A stretch of 64,000 bases of DNA from an uncultured Phocaeicola sp. GTDB taxonomy: Bacteria > Bacteroidota > Bacteroidia > Bacteroidales > Bacteroidaceae. The stretch covers positions 59,392 through 123,391 of the forward strand of contig CALUIZ010000004.1 in NCBI GenBank assembly GCA_944320815.1, given 5' to 3'. The first letter of the stretch is position 1; every line of letters begins with the position of its first letter. Positions 7,998 to 16,194 of this stretch are shown here, piece by piece. Made by a program: the position numbers and the translations under genes. The notes under the pieces are model-generated. The model did no database searches and was not told the DNA's origin. It worked only from the letters and a program-made list of their open reading frames with translations.

Positions 7998-10091
7998 TTA
8001 ATCAAAGAAGTTCCATGAGAGTCCAACCTTCAGGATACGCGGATTCAGCGGATAATGCGGTGCGTAGAAATAGCTCTTGTCTCCTCCCCGTTGCAGGATG
8101 TTGTACATCTGTACGAAGATTCTGGTACGTTTCAGGTGCAGGTTAAGGTATCCGTTGAGCATCGGATAGGCCCCCAGCTTGTATCGTGTCTCATGATTCT
8201 GCAGGTAGAACTGTCCAATGGCGGGTGCATAGTCGGGCGCATAATATTGGGTGAAATACCGCAGGTCGGCACCCAGCTCTATTTTCAGTACCTTTTTGGC
8301 CAGCGCGAACTTAAGATATAGGTTGTGATACAGCACCAGTTCCGGCAGAGGAAGTATATCTGCATCACTGGTTTTCTGGTAAGTCACTTCATTGTCCAGA
8401 TGAAGGACTCCGAGTTTGAAGTCTTGTTTCAGTGTCGCGCTGAACACCTGAATACTTCCTGAGTGCTGCCGGACAGCCATGTCATTCTTGTAGCTCACAT
8501 TCCCATTCTGGTCCGTATATTTTACGGAAGCGTTGTCCAGGTATGTATAGTTGGTGATGTTCTCTACACCAGCCTTCAGTTGTGTGCGCCATTTGTCGAT
8601 GCTGAGTTTCCCTTCGATGCGTGTACGCATGATTTTCGACAAGTCATTGTCCCACCAGTAATGCTTGGAATGGAAGTGGCGGAAATAGAATGTAGGATTC
8701 AAGTTCTTGATGTAGGCATTGGCCTCCAGCCGTACCGTATCGTTGAACAGACGGAAATTCAGGTCGCCGTTTCCTTCCACGGTAAATTGTCCCGCGTCTT
8801 CACCCAGCATGGCTATCTCACCGATCACGTTGTAGTGAAGAGTCTTTCCTTGCTGCTTGCTCAGTTGTCCTCCAATCGACAATACATTTTCCTTGTGTGA
8901 GGTGGCTACGCGCTTCCCCGGATTTCCCGTGATGGTATCAGTCATCGTGAAGTTACGGTGCTCGAAACTCATGAAGGCCGTGAGTCCGGCTTTTGCCCAT
9001 TTGTTGAAGCCTTCCCGCAAGGCGATACCTACCGTATTCTTGACGGAGAAATGCTTGGTGATGTCGAGTGAATCGGTTCCCAGATAGTTATGCTCGAAAT
9101 AATTATTGTTCTGCTGCACATCGTAGGAGACATATTTCCTGCGGTCGACATCCACCTTTACGCTGTGGATGAAGCTGGTGACGGGCACAAACACCTGTCT
9201 GCTCACCGTGTCGTTTTCTTCCGTCACGTCTTTGTAGAATCCCAGATTGTAGCGATGGGTCAGGAATGCATGATAGCCCGTGTTGTTGTTCCATATGTCC
9301 ATCAGGTTGGTAGGGATATTATACGTCTCGTAAGTGCGTTCACCTTCAGCCATTTCGAGTGGATCCGTCACGTACCGGTCGTCGGTGATACCGCCGTTTT
9401 CCGCCACTTTCAGGTTCTCATTGATGAAGCTGAAATGCATGTCATACTTGTCGCCATGATAGTAGGCGAAAAGATTTCCGTTGAACAAGGCCGTCGACTG
9501 GCTCTGGTATTTCCCTCGTCCGTAAGTATAGTCAATGTCGAAGCCGAATCCCAGACGCTTGTTCACGTTCACGGCAAAGTAAGCCTTGAAGCGTTCCTCC
9601 CCGTAACGCCCGTCACCCTGCTTGTAGTAAGTGAGGTTGGTGAAAGGCGATTTCGTATTGGTATAGACGATGTCATCCGGCTTGCGTACCGTGAAGTCGT
9701 AGGGGTCGGTGAAAAAAAACTGCGTCGGGTCCTTCCGTTCGAAGAACACATGCGATATGCGCGGCGCGCCCAGATTTCCCAGAAACGTGTAGTGTCCGGT
9801 AGGCCCTCCCGTATCGTTCGAGTTCTGGAATCCATGCTGCAGAGTATCGACCGGCACGGGAATCATTTCCCCGAACCTTTCTTCTATCTTCCATGCATGC
9901 AGCCCGATAGGAATCGTATTGGCATCGATGACGGAAGTCGTGTCAATGGGATTTCCGTTCCGGTCATATTGGTTGCTGTTGAGGCCGGAAGCGGATGTGC
10001 CGAACTGGCTGTACTGGTTCTGTATCATGTTCTGTGCAGCCAGTGTGCCGCACAGAAAGGCAAGTATCGCTGCAAAAAGTATCTTCTTCAT
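7998..10091 (-). CDS. putative porin, large outer-membrane barrel
   Basis: A 697-residue protein from the ATG at 10091, which gives a clean signal peptide (MKKILFAAILAFLCGTLAAQ). The open frame continues 57 bases upstream without a plausible secretion signal at its start. The sequence is dense in alternating aromatic strands and ends WNFFD. It lacks a plug domain and TonB box, so it is not a SusC. The pattern fits the Bacteroidetes putative porin family. It heads an operon with the solute-binding-like and oxidoreductase genes. A good -7 element lies immediately upstream. Confidence 0.85.
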   Translation of the reverse strand: MKKILFAAILAFLCGTLAAQNMIQNQYSQFGTSASGLNSNQYDRNGNPIDTTSVIDANTIPIGLHAWKIEERFGEMIPVPVDTLQHGFQNSNDTGGPTGHYTFLGNLGAPRISHVFFERKDPTQFFFTDPYDFTVRKPDDIVYTNTKSPFTNLTYYKQGDGRYGEERFKAYFAVNVNKRLGFGFDIDYTYGRGKYQSQSTALFNGNLFAYYHGDKYDMHFSFINENLKVAENGGITDDRYVTDPLEMAEGERTYETYNIPTNLMDIWNNNTGYHAFLTHRYNLGFYKDVTEENDTVSRQVFVPVTSFIHSVKVDVDRRKYVSYDVQQNNNYFEHNYLGTDSLDITKHFSVKNTVGIALREGFNKWAKAGLTAFMSFEHRNFTMTDTITGNPGKRVATSHKENVLSIGGQLSKQQGKTLHYNVIGEIAMLGEDAGQFTVEGNGDLNFRLFNDTVRLEANAYIKNLNPTFYFRHFHSKHYWWDNDLSKIMRTRIEGKLSIDKWRTQLKAGVENITNYTYLDNASVKYTDQNGNVSYKNDMAVRQHSGSIQVFSATLKQDFKLGVLHLDNEVTYQKTSDADILPLPELVLYHNLYLKFALAKKVLKIELGADLRYFTQYYAPDYAPAIGQFYLQNHETRYKLGAYPMLNGYLNLHLKRTRIFVQMYNILQRGGDKSYFYAPHYPLNPRILKVGLSWNFFD

Positions 10092-10097
10092 AACGGG

Positions 10098-10106
10098 GCA
10101 AAGATA
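10098..10106 (-). promoter_or_regulatory. -7 box directly upstream of the porin gene
   Basis: Minus-strand TATCTTTGC matches TAnnTTTG. Its downstream edge is only 6 bases from the ATG at 10091, so a transcript from here would have almost no leader. No clear -33 TTTG is seen. Confidence 0.5.
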
Positions 10107-10200
10107 CAATAAAAATGGGAAAAGATAAGTCCGGCAACCAAAAAACACGTTAAGTCTGAGACAAGAGAAGATACCGGATCAGAAAAACCCATCATCCTGA

Positions 10201-10272
10201 CATTCTGAACGGAGTGAAGAATCCCGGAAGCACAAGCTGATGTGTGCGAGACTCTTCACTCCGTCCAGAATG
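10201..10272. terminator. large inverted repeat between operons
   Basis: A 20-base arm at 10201-10220 (CATTCTGAACGGAGTGAAGA) pairs with 10253-10272 with one mismatch, across a 32-base loop. It lies after the last gene of the oxidoreductase operon and before the start of the divergently placed porin operon. It has no long T-run, so it may be a dispersed intergenic repeat rather than a classical terminator. Confidence 0.55.
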
Positions 10273-10329
10273 CATTGTTCTCCTGAAGTCTGAATCAAAT
10301 CTGAAACAGCCTTGTCTGCTCTGTATGAT

Positions 10330-10878
10330 TTATTCCTTCACTTCCCTGATGATTTCCATTCCTATCCTGATGGCTTCCTCGTTCATCGGAATCAGATTGT
10401 GGTGACGTTCGGGCAAAGTCTTCCGCAGTGCCTTCACTACACTTTCGATGGAGACGATGGGGCGGATTTTCAGCAGTCCCCCCAGCACGATCATGTTGAA
10501 TGTCTTCGCCATCTTGCGTTCGTTCGCCTCGTCCATGGCATCGATGCGGTAGACATGGATATCCTTCCGCGTGGGAGGATTGATGATTCCGTACCCGTCA
10601 TAAATCAGCACGCCGCCCGGCTTCACCTTGTTCTCGAATTTGGCCAGCGAAGGCTGGTTCAGAATGATTGCGGTGTCGTATTTGCTCAGAATCGGGGAAG
10701 AGATGCGCTCGTCGCTGATGATGACAGTCACGTTGGCCGTACCTCCGCGCTGTTCCGGTCCGTAGGCCGGCATCCATGTCACTTCCTTGTTTTCCATCAG
10801 TCCCGAATAGGCCAGAATCTTTCCCATGGAAAGCACTCCCTGCCCTCCGAAGCCCGCTATGATAATTTCTTCTTTCAT
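10330..10878 (-). CDS. 2-oxoacid:ferredoxin oxidoreductase, gamma subunit
   Basis: A 182-residue cytoplasmic subunit. IIIAGFGGQGVLSMGKILA near the N-terminus, followed by PAYGPEQRGGTANVTVIIS, is the signature of the gamma domain of pyruvate/ketoacid:ferredoxin oxidoreductases. It assembles with the alpha, beta and ferredoxin subunits encoded just upstream to oxidise a 2-oxoacid to acyl-CoA and CO2 with ferredoxin reduction. It follows the beta gene by 12 bp. The sequence alone does not say whether the substrate is 2-oxoglutarate or a branched-chain ketoacid. Confidence 0.93.
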   Translation of the reverse strand: MKEEIIIAGFGGQGVLSMGKILAYSGLMENKEVTWMPAYGPEQRGGTANVTVIISDERISSPILSKYDTAIILNQPSLAKFENKVKPGGVLIYDGYGIINPPTRKDIHVYRIDAMDEANERKMAKTFNMIVLGGLLKIRPIVSIESVVKALRKTLPERHHNLIPMNEEAIRIGMEIIREVKE

Positions 10879-10890
10879 ACGATTCAGGAT

Positions 10891-11664
10891 TTATTTGGTT
10901 TCAGTTGTGTCTTTCAGGTCGCCCAGCGGATAGAACGGGAACATGTTCTCTTCCATCCATTTGTTCGCTTTTTCAGGGCTCATCTTCCAGCCCGAGTTGC
11001 AGGTGGAAACAATCTCGACGAGGCTCGAACCTTTCTTCTGCATGGAGCATTCAAAAGCCTTGCGGATGGCTTTTTTCGCCTTGCGGATGGCTGCAACCGA
11101 CTGTACGGACTGGCGCGTCACGTAGCAGGTGCCCTGGAGCGTGGCGGCGATTTCCGTCATCTTCAGCGGATACCCGTGCACTTCCGGAATACGTCCGTAA
11201 GGGCAGGTGGAAGTCTTCATGCCGAGCAGGGTGGTCGGTGCCATCTGTCCGCCCGTCATTCCGTAGATGGCATTGTTGATGAAGATGATGGTGATGTTCT
11301 CGCCGCGGTTCAGCGCGTGGATGGTTTCCGCCGTACCGATGCAGGCCAGGTCGCCGTCGCCCTGATAGGTGAACACCAGACGGTCGGGCCACAGCCGCTT
11401 GATGGCCGTCGCCAGTGCGGGAGCGCGTCCGTGGGCCGCTTCCTGGCAGTCGATGTCAAGATAATTGTACATGAATACGGCACAGCCCACAGGACTGACA
11501 CCAACGGCCTTTTCGGCCATGCCCATTTCGTCGATCACTTCAGCGATCAGTTTGTGCACCACTCCATGACTGCATCCGGGGCAGTAGTGCATGGGATTGT
11601 CATTCAGCAGTCTGGGCTTCTGGTAGACCAGATTCTCAGGCTTCATTATATCTTCTTTGGTCAT
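10891..11664 (-). CDS. 2-oxoacid:ferredoxin oxidoreductase, TPP-binding beta subunit
   Basis: A 257-residue protein with the thiamine-pyrophosphate and iron-sulfur signatures of the beta subunit. HYCPGCSHGVVHKL carries the conserved cysteines. GCAVFMYNYL and AAHGRAPALATAIK follow, and then the TPP motif TYQGDGDLACIG through NNAIYGMTGGQMAPTT. It forms the catalytic core with the alpha subunit. Its ATG overlaps the stop of the small membrane-protein gene in an ATGA, implying coupled translation. Confidence 0.95.
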   Translation of the reverse strand: MTKEDIMKPENLVYQKPRLLNDNPMHYCPGCSHGVVHKLIAEVIDEMGMAEKAVGVSPVGCAVFMYNYLDIDCQEAAHGRAPALATAIKRLWPDRLVFTYQGDGDLACIGTAETIHALNRGENITIIFINNAIYGMTGGQMAPTTLLGMKTSTCPYGRIPEVHGYPLKMTEIAATLQGTCYVTRQSVQSVAAIRKAKKAIRKAFECSMQKKGSSLVEIVSTCNSGWKMSPEKANKWMEENMFPFYPLGDLKDTTETK

Positions 11665-11867
11665 AATGTTCTTCTTCTTTTGTTATGTTTGTTTTTTTGC
11701 GAAAAACGCAATACGTACTCCACCATCTTGATAACGATTGCCACCATACACACATAAATGTACAGGAAAGGATTGCTTTCGCTTGCCATAAAGAACAGCA
11801 CCACGGAAGCGGCCGCCCCGATCATGAACAATATGTTCAGCACATTTCTTATCAGTTCGATGTTCAT
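11661..11867 (-). CDS. small two-helix membrane protein inside the oxidoreductase operon
   Basis: A 68-residue protein with two predicted membrane helices (VLNILFMIGAAASVVLFFMA and FLYIYVCMVAIVIKMVEYVL) and a strongly basic tail (KNKHNKRRR). It lies between the alpha and beta genes with 3 bp on one side and a 4-base overlap on the other, so it is almost certainly translated as part of the operon. It has no family that I recognise. An inner-membrane docking role for the otherwise soluble complex is a guess based only on position. Confidence 0.8.
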   Translation of the reverse strand: MNIELIRNVLNILFMIGAAASVVLFFMASESNPFLYIYVCMVAIVIKMVEYVLRFSQKNKHNKRRRTL

Positions 11868-11870
11868 GGC

Positions 11871-12953
11871 TTATCTGTTTATCAGTTTTTCCTGTATGGC
11901 TTCAATCACTTCGTCCGGATCGGGCACGATGCCGCCCAGACGCCCGAAGTGTTCAACCGGCACTTTGCATTCCACGGCCAGCTGCACGTCTTCAATCATC
12001 TGTCCGCTGTTGAGTTCCACAACCAAAATGCCTTTCACCTGTCCGGCCCTTTCCTTTATCGCTTTAGTCGGGAACGGCCACAGAGTGATGGGACGCAGCA
12101 GACCCACCCTGATGCCCATTTCACGGGCATGTTCCATCGACTTCTGTGCGATGCGCGCGCATGAGCCGAAGGCTACGATCAGATATTCCGCGTCCTCACA
12201 GTTGATTTCCTCATAACGCGCCTCCTTCTCCTCAATTTCGGCATATTTTGCCTGCAGATGCAGGTTGCGCTGTTCCATGACGGCCGGGTCAAGTTCGAGC
12301 GAAGTGATGATGTTCGGCTTGCGGCCTTTGCATCCAGTAGCGGCCCACGGACATTGTGCTATCACTTCCTCCTCCGTGCGGCGCGGACGCGGTTCTGGCA
12401 GAACCACCTTCTCCATCATCTGTCCGATTACGCCGTCGGCGAGAATCATCGCCGGGTTGCGGTATTTGAACGCCAGCTTGAACGCCAGGTCCACGAAGTC
12501 GGCCATTTCCTGCACCGAAGCCGGGGCGAGCACAATCAGATGATAGTCACCGTGTCCGCCGCCTTTGGTCGCCTGAAAATAGTCGGCCTGGCTCGGCTGG
12601 ATGGTCCCCAGTCCCGGTCCGCCGCGCATCACGTTCACCACCAGACAGGGCAGCTCGGCCCCTGCGATATAGGAGATACCCTCCTGTTTCAGACTGACAC
12701 CCGGGCTGGATGACGAGGTCATCACCATTTTTCCGCTTCCGGCCCCTCCGTATACCATGTTGATTGCCGCCACTTCACTTTCCGCCTGGAGCACCACCAT
12801 GCCGGTGGTTTCCCACGGCTTCAGTTCGGCAAGAGTTTCCAATACCTCCGACTGGGGAGTGATGGGGTAACCGAAGTAACCGTCTACGCCGATGCGGATG
12901 GCCGCACGTGCAATCGCTTCGTTACCTTTCATTAAAACGACTTCTTCTGCCAT
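11871..12953 (-). CDS. vorB: 2-oxoacid:ferredoxin oxidoreductase, alpha subunit (VorB/KorA-like)
   Basis: I set the start at 12953, giving 360 residues opening MAEEVVLMKGNEAIARAA behind AAAAAGGAAAAG. The frame stays open 14 codons further up but then overlaps the ferredoxin gene. Family motifs are GYPITPQSEVLE, VVLQAESEVAAINMVYGG, TSSSSPGVSLKQEG and MRGGPGLGTIQPSQADYFQ, typical of the pyrimidine-binding alpha subunit. A C-terminal transketolase-like domain follows (SCARIAQKSMEHAREMG). Similar Bacteroides genes are usually called VorB (3-methyl-2-oxobutanoate dehydrogenase), but 2-oxoglutarate is also possible. Confidence 0.93.
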   Translation of the reverse strand: MAEEVVLMKGNEAIARAAIRIGVDGYFGYPITPQSEVLETLAELKPWETTGMVVLQAESEVAAINMVYGGAGSGKMVMTSSSSPGVSLKQEGISYIAGAELPCLVVNVMRGGPGLGTIQPSQADYFQATKGGGHGDYHLIVLAPASVQEMADFVDLAFKLAFKYRNPAMILADGVIGQMMEKVVLPEPRPRRTEEEVIAQCPWAATGCKGRKPNIITSLELDPAVMEQRNLHLQAKYAEIEEKEARYEEINCEDAEYLIVAFGSCARIAQKSMEHAREMGIRVGLLRPITLWPFPTKAIKERAGQVKGILVVELNSGQMIEDVQLAVECKVPVEHFGRLGGIVPDPDEVIEAIQEKLINR

Positions 12954-12984
12954 AATCTTTTCCTTTTTCTGAATGTCAATTCTT

Positions 12985-13215
12985 TTATTCCTCACACTTT
13001 GCCCGATAGACGGTCAGACAGCCGTCGGGACATACGATGGCGCATGAAGAGCATCCGTTGCAGGTGTCTTCCACAACCTGCTGGACAAAATTATATCCTT
13101 TCTGATTCACTTTCGGGGTGAGTGCCAGCACATGAAGCGGACAGGCCACCACGCACAGGTTGCAGCCTTTGCAACGCTCTGTGTTCACTATCACCACACC
13201 TTTCATTTTAGCCAT
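12985..13215 (-). CDS. 2[4Fe-4S] ferredoxin subunit of the oxidoreductase
   Basis: A 76-residue ferredoxin with two cluster motifs, CKGCNLCVVACP and CNGCSSCAIVCP, each CxxCxxCxxxCP. It is the delta subunit or electron acceptor of the 2-oxoacid oxidoreductase, passing electrons out of the complex. It sits 13 bp after the TPR gene and just before the alpha-subunit gene. Confidence 0.95.
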   Translation of the reverse strand: MAKMKGVVIVNTERCKGCNLCVVACPLHVLALTPKVNQKGYNFVQQVVEDTCNGCSSCAIVCPDGCLTVYRAKCEE

Positions 13216-13228
13216 AAGTTTCGTATCT

Positions 13229-13507
13229 TTATTGATTAAACATGTCTTTGTTATAGAAGTTGAGGATGTCGAGCGCCATTTCCCGCGCTTCTGCCGCAGG
13301 GCTTTCCGGATCGAGCGAAATGGCTTCCTGATAATTGTTCAGTGCTCCCTGCCAGTCACCCCGTTTGCGATAAGCATTGCCCAGAAGATAATAGGCTTCG
13401 GCTTTTGTTTCGGGAAACGCGTCCATGAGCTCCCGGAGTCTTCTGATTGCCCCGTCCGTATCCCCGCTGTTGATCTGTCGTTTGATGCTTACCAGTAATT
13501 CGTTCAT
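13229..13507 (-). CDS. small TPR-repeat protein leading the oxidoreductase operon
   Basis: A 92-residue protein with two tetratricopeptide units (AEAYYLLGNAYRKRGDWQGA, then LNNYQEAISLDPESPAA). It has no signal peptide, so it is presumably a cytoplasmic scaffold. It is first in the operon, 13 bp before the ferredoxin gene, which suggests a role in assembling or regulating the enzyme. That role is inference from position. Confidence 0.85.
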   Translation of the reverse strand: MNELLVSIKRQINSGDTDGAIRRLRELMDAFPETKAEAYYLLGNAYRKRGDWQGALNNYQEAISLDPESPAAEAREMALDILNFYNKDMFNQ

Positions 13508-13532
13508 GTGTTTTCAGTTATATTGTATCCCC

Positions 13533-13541
13533 GCAAAGATA
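13533..13541 (-). promoter_or_regulatory. -7 box for the oxidoreductase operon
   Basis: Minus-strand TATCTTTGC matches TAnnTTTG, 26 bases before the ATG of the TPR gene. The -33 element is not obvious. Confidence 0.5.
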
Positions 13542-13584
13542 GTCTTTAATTTGATATTACGGCCGATTTTTTTGAACAAATCAT

Positions 13585-13622
13585 TCGCGGGACGGAGGAA
13601 TTGAACCGCCTTCTGATTCTAA
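13585..13622 (-). other. tRNA 3'-half remnant, possible attachment-site scar
   Basis: On the minus strand this segment reads like the tail of a tRNA: an anticodon-stem 3' side (AATCAGA), a short variable region, a T-arm GGCGG-TTCAATT-CCTCC with one mispair, then GTCCCGCG as an acceptor strand. The matching 5' half is absent; no GCGGGAC acceptor start lies upstream. Integrases that use tRNA genes leave such 3' halves. The surrounding gene-free stretch (13508-14334) otherwise holds only the inverted repeat at 14088 and a promoter. Confidence 0.4.
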
Positions 13623-14087
13623 TTCCTTGTTTTTCTGTATGTTGGCTTGGGAAGGGATGATTGCGGATGAAAAGGTTGCAGATGCAATCAAGATGCCGGT
13701 TCGGATGTCTTTTCTGACAAAATGATAATTCCGTCCGTCGGGAGTCCCATATTTCGGGCAAGGGGAGGGGACGGTCCTGAAAATTGCAGGGAGACGTGTC
13801 GGGGTGTTGTCCTTTTGTTTGTTGTTGCGGGCATTCCCTTTTGAAACGGACGTGCCTTTCAGGGAAGTGTATCTTTTTGATGTGATATGTGGAGAACCGC
13901 TTTTGATTTGCTCGTTTGGTTTTGTCCTTTTCCGCATGCAATCCGGAAGAAAAAGAGGGCTTCGGGAGAGCTTGAAGAAGGAATCTGGAAACTTTGGCGG
14001 GAACAAGCGTTTGTTTTCTGGCATGTTTCCCGCAACTTGTCGGGGGAAATTGTGGAGTTTCACGGGGCGAATCGGAAAATTTGTGTG

Positions 14088-14132
14088 CCCGCTCAGAAGA
14101 CTCCAACCCCTTTCTGGAGTCTTCTGAGCGGG
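14088..14132. repeat. perfect 18-bp inverted repeat
   Basis: CCCGCTCAGAAGACTCCA (14088-14105) and its exact complement (14115-14132) enclose a 9-base loop. No T-run follows on either strand and no gene lies immediately before it. It marks the left side of the small-secreted-protein region. Confidence 0.7.
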
Positions 14133-14278
14133 GTGGATGTTTTAGCTTTGTTAAGGAATCGGTTCCGGATTGAAGAAAGTTTACTGGATGTGTGTCAGTA
14201 AATGTTACAATTATGTGTCTTAGTGTAGTTCAAATTGTTTATTGTGTGTTAAATTGACGGCAAAAAAAGAACGCATTT

Positions 14279-14310
14279 TTTGGCTGTTTGAAGTTTTTAG
14301 TTTTTCTTTG
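14279..14310 (+). promoter_or_regulatory. candidate promoter for the secreted-protein cluster
   Basis: TTTG at 14279-14282, a 20-bp spacer, then TTTCTTTG at 14303-14310. This fits the Bacteroides promoter pattern except for T instead of A in the TA of the -7 box. The first ATG of the cluster follows at 14335. Confidence 0.45.
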
Positions 14311-14334
14311 CTATGCATAATAAAGAACTAATCT

Positions 14335-14538
14335 ATGAGAAACTGGAATTTTATTCTGTTGTCCGTCCTGCTGGTGTGCGGCTGCACGTCGAACAGGTAC
14401 GAGGACAGGGCATGGGAGGTTGCCGAGACTTCCGCAACCAACGGCGACGAGCTTTCCCGTTTTCTGGAACATTACAGGGACGGCGGAGACAGGGAGAAGT
14501 ATGAAGCCGCCTGCTTCAAAGCCTATAAATACAAATGA
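14335..14538 (+). CDS. small lipoprotein
   Basis: A 67-residue protein with a lipoprotein signal peptide (NFILLSVLLVCGCTSN; the lipobox cysteine is near residue 18). A short acidic and basic mature part follows, with no recognised domain. Its stop overlaps the next start in ATGA (14535-14538), so the two are translationally coupled. It opens the secreted-protein cluster. Confidence 0.7.
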   Translation: MRNWNFILLSVLLVCGCTSNRYEDRAWEVAETSATNGDELSRFLEHYRDGGDREKYEAACFKAYKYK

Positions 14539-15188
14539 AGATGGGAAAGTGTATTCTTTTTATTATGTGCTTTTTATGCACGATGCTTTATGCGCAGGAA
14601 GAGGTCTTTAGTTATTCAAATAGTGGACTTGTGGCTAAGGACAAGTTTGTGTCTCCTTTCCCCAATGGAGAATTTGTTAATATCACATCACACGTGTTGC
14701 AGAAGAGTTATGGTGTATCTTCTCCATCCGGTAAGAAGTATGAAGTAAAATGCTATAAGAATGAAGGGTGGGAGAATGAACCGGGCGACTGGCATTATTT
14801 TGAGATTCTTTATGACGGTCATGTAATCTTAAAATCAGAGTATGCTGACGGCTGGTGTTATCTTGATGATGAGGTAAAGTCTTCTTTACTTTCGTTTACG
14901 GATGCTTTTTTGTACACGAATTTAAAGGATGATGCTGTGGTTTTGTTTTTTACAGGAATTATCATCATGAGTCAGCCTCCATTTTTAACGGCGGTAGTAT
15001 TGAAAGATGGCAAGGCAACGTTGGTTTTTAACGAGCCTTCCTACATAAATAAGATAGAAAAGAACGGTGATGCAATAGACTTTAAATTGCAGTCAAATAC
15101 CTTGGAGTATCTGGATAGTAATACACCGATTAATTCACCGGATTTGCATACGCTGATATTGAAAGGCGGCATGATTTATTACAAGTGA
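14535..15188 (+). CDS. secreted protein of unknown function
   Basis: A 217-residue protein with a signal peptide (CILFIMCFLCTMLYAQ). The mature part is rich in beta-prone aromatic residues (DWHYFEILYDGHVILKSEYADGW begins near residue 83). I do not recognise a family. It is coupled to the preceding lipoprotein gene by a 4-base overlap. Base composition is more AT-rich than the flanking core genes, as in the rest of this cluster. Confidence 0.75.
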   Translation: MKMGKCILFIMCFLCTMLYAQEEVFSYSNSGLVAKDKFVSPFPNGEFVNITSHVLQKSYGVSSPSGKKYEVKCYKNEGWENEPGDWHYFEILYDGHVILKSEYADGWCYLDDEVKSSLLSFTDAFLYTNLKDDAVVLFFTGIIIMSQPPFLTAVVLKDGKATLVFNEPSYINKIEKNGDAIDFKLQSNTLEYLDSNTPINSPDLHTLILKGGMIYYK

Positions 15189-15238
15189 TAATGGTCCGGT
15201 CGTTTTTTAGGAGTGAAATAGATCATTCCATTAATTGC

Positions 15239-15310
15239 GCGGAGCGACAGGATGCCGCTCCTGCTTCTTTGTTTGCCGGCATGTTTCTATCGGGATGTTC
15301 CGGGGTGTGG
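15239..15310 (+). repeat. intergenic hairpin repeat, copy 1
   Basis: Contains GGAGCG...CGCTCC around GACAGGATGC, then CTGCTTCTTTG and ATCGGGATGTTCCGG. The same layout recurs at 16061, 17091, 18665 and 19268, each time in a gap after a secreted-protein gene. Confidence 0.75.
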
Positions 15311-15354
15311 AAACATGGGCTTTGAGTGTAGTATAAACTTATAAACTATAAAAG

Positions 15355-16028
15355 ATGAAAAAGAAATGTAGTTTAAAGGTACTTTTTATGTTACTTGTTT
15401 TAGTCAATGGTATAAATATGTTTGCCCAGTCTTCAATGAAAGAAGCTGTGGACATGACGGAAGTGTTTGACTTGCCTTATAAGAGGACAAAATTGGGGGC
15501 ACAGGTTTCGGATGTATGATAGACAATAGCAAAAATCTTGTTCCTAATAAGTTGTACACGAATGTGCAATGTACGGAGTATATGCTTGCGGATGATTATG
15601 ACACGATGCCGGCTACTTATGTCAAGTTCAGGCTTTCGGATGTCAGCTATACATTGGTGGCTTTAGAATTGGGCGGGAATATTGATAATCTGACTGATGA
15701 ACTAATTTTGGTTGATAAGAACTACAACGTGACGGATGCTCTGGTAGCGAAAGTATATGCCTTTCCCGGTACGATTGTAAAACAGTATTATATCAATGAG
15801 GATGGAAGTATAGTGGTAATCACACTGAAGCCTGTATCTTCGGCTTCCTTGTCCATGCTGGAATTTACGCAGTTTACGGGGCAGCGTATAGACGAAACTT
15901 ATAAAGTTGTGAACGGCAAGTTTGCGCTTGTTTCTACACGTAAGTATAAGGAGAAGGTCTATACTTATTCGCAATTATCTTCAAAGACTTACAATTTATG
16001 GGACGGCAATGAGCAGCCTGTAGATTGA
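15355..16028 (+). pseudogene. secreted-protein gene split by a frameshift
   Basis: From 15355 a signal peptide (MKKKCSLKVLFMLLVLVNGI, then NMFAQ) and 30 further residues run to a TGA at 15517-15519. A second frame begins at 15516 and continues to 16028. Before its ATG the second frame is open back to about 15490 and reads KIGGTGFGCMIDNSKNLVPN, which looks like natural continuation. The switch falls around AAGAGGACAAAATTGGGGG (about 15481-15500), where one base appears to be missing. The downstream part alone would have no signal peptide. This is either a decayed gene or a slippage or sequencing error; the intact product would have been about 223 residues. Confidence 0.7.
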
Positions 16029-16060
16029 TTGTGGAAAAGGATAGGTGATAGGGATTATTT

Positions 16061-16150
16061 TGCGGAGCGGCTAAATGCCGCTCCTGCTTCTCTGTGTGCC
16101 AACATGTTCCCATCGGAATGTTTCGGTGGGTGTGGATGGCTGGTGGAAGT
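16061..16150 (+). repeat. intergenic hairpin repeat, copy 2
   Basis: GCGGAGCGGC-TAAAT-GCCGCTCC forms a perfect GGAGCGGC/GCCGCTCC stem. CTGCTTCTCTG, ATCGGAATG and GGCTGGTGGAAGT follow and align with copies 1 and 4. It may act as a terminator for the gene before it, though the T-run is weak. Confidence 0.8.
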
Positions 16151-16194
16151 ATGAACAATTGGAAGATGTATCAAAGGAAATAAAATAAGATTTT

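Noticed and set aside
10312..11757. 481-codon plus-strand frame across the oxidoreductase genes
   Set aside because: It lies opposite two unmistakable enzyme subunit genes, has His/Arg/Phe-rich antisense composition and no family motif.
13546..14201. Several frames of 100-186 codons in the 13.5-14.3 kb gap
   Set aside because: No signal peptide, domain or start context; they run through the tRNA-like remnant and the inverted repeat. I treat the gap as non-coding.
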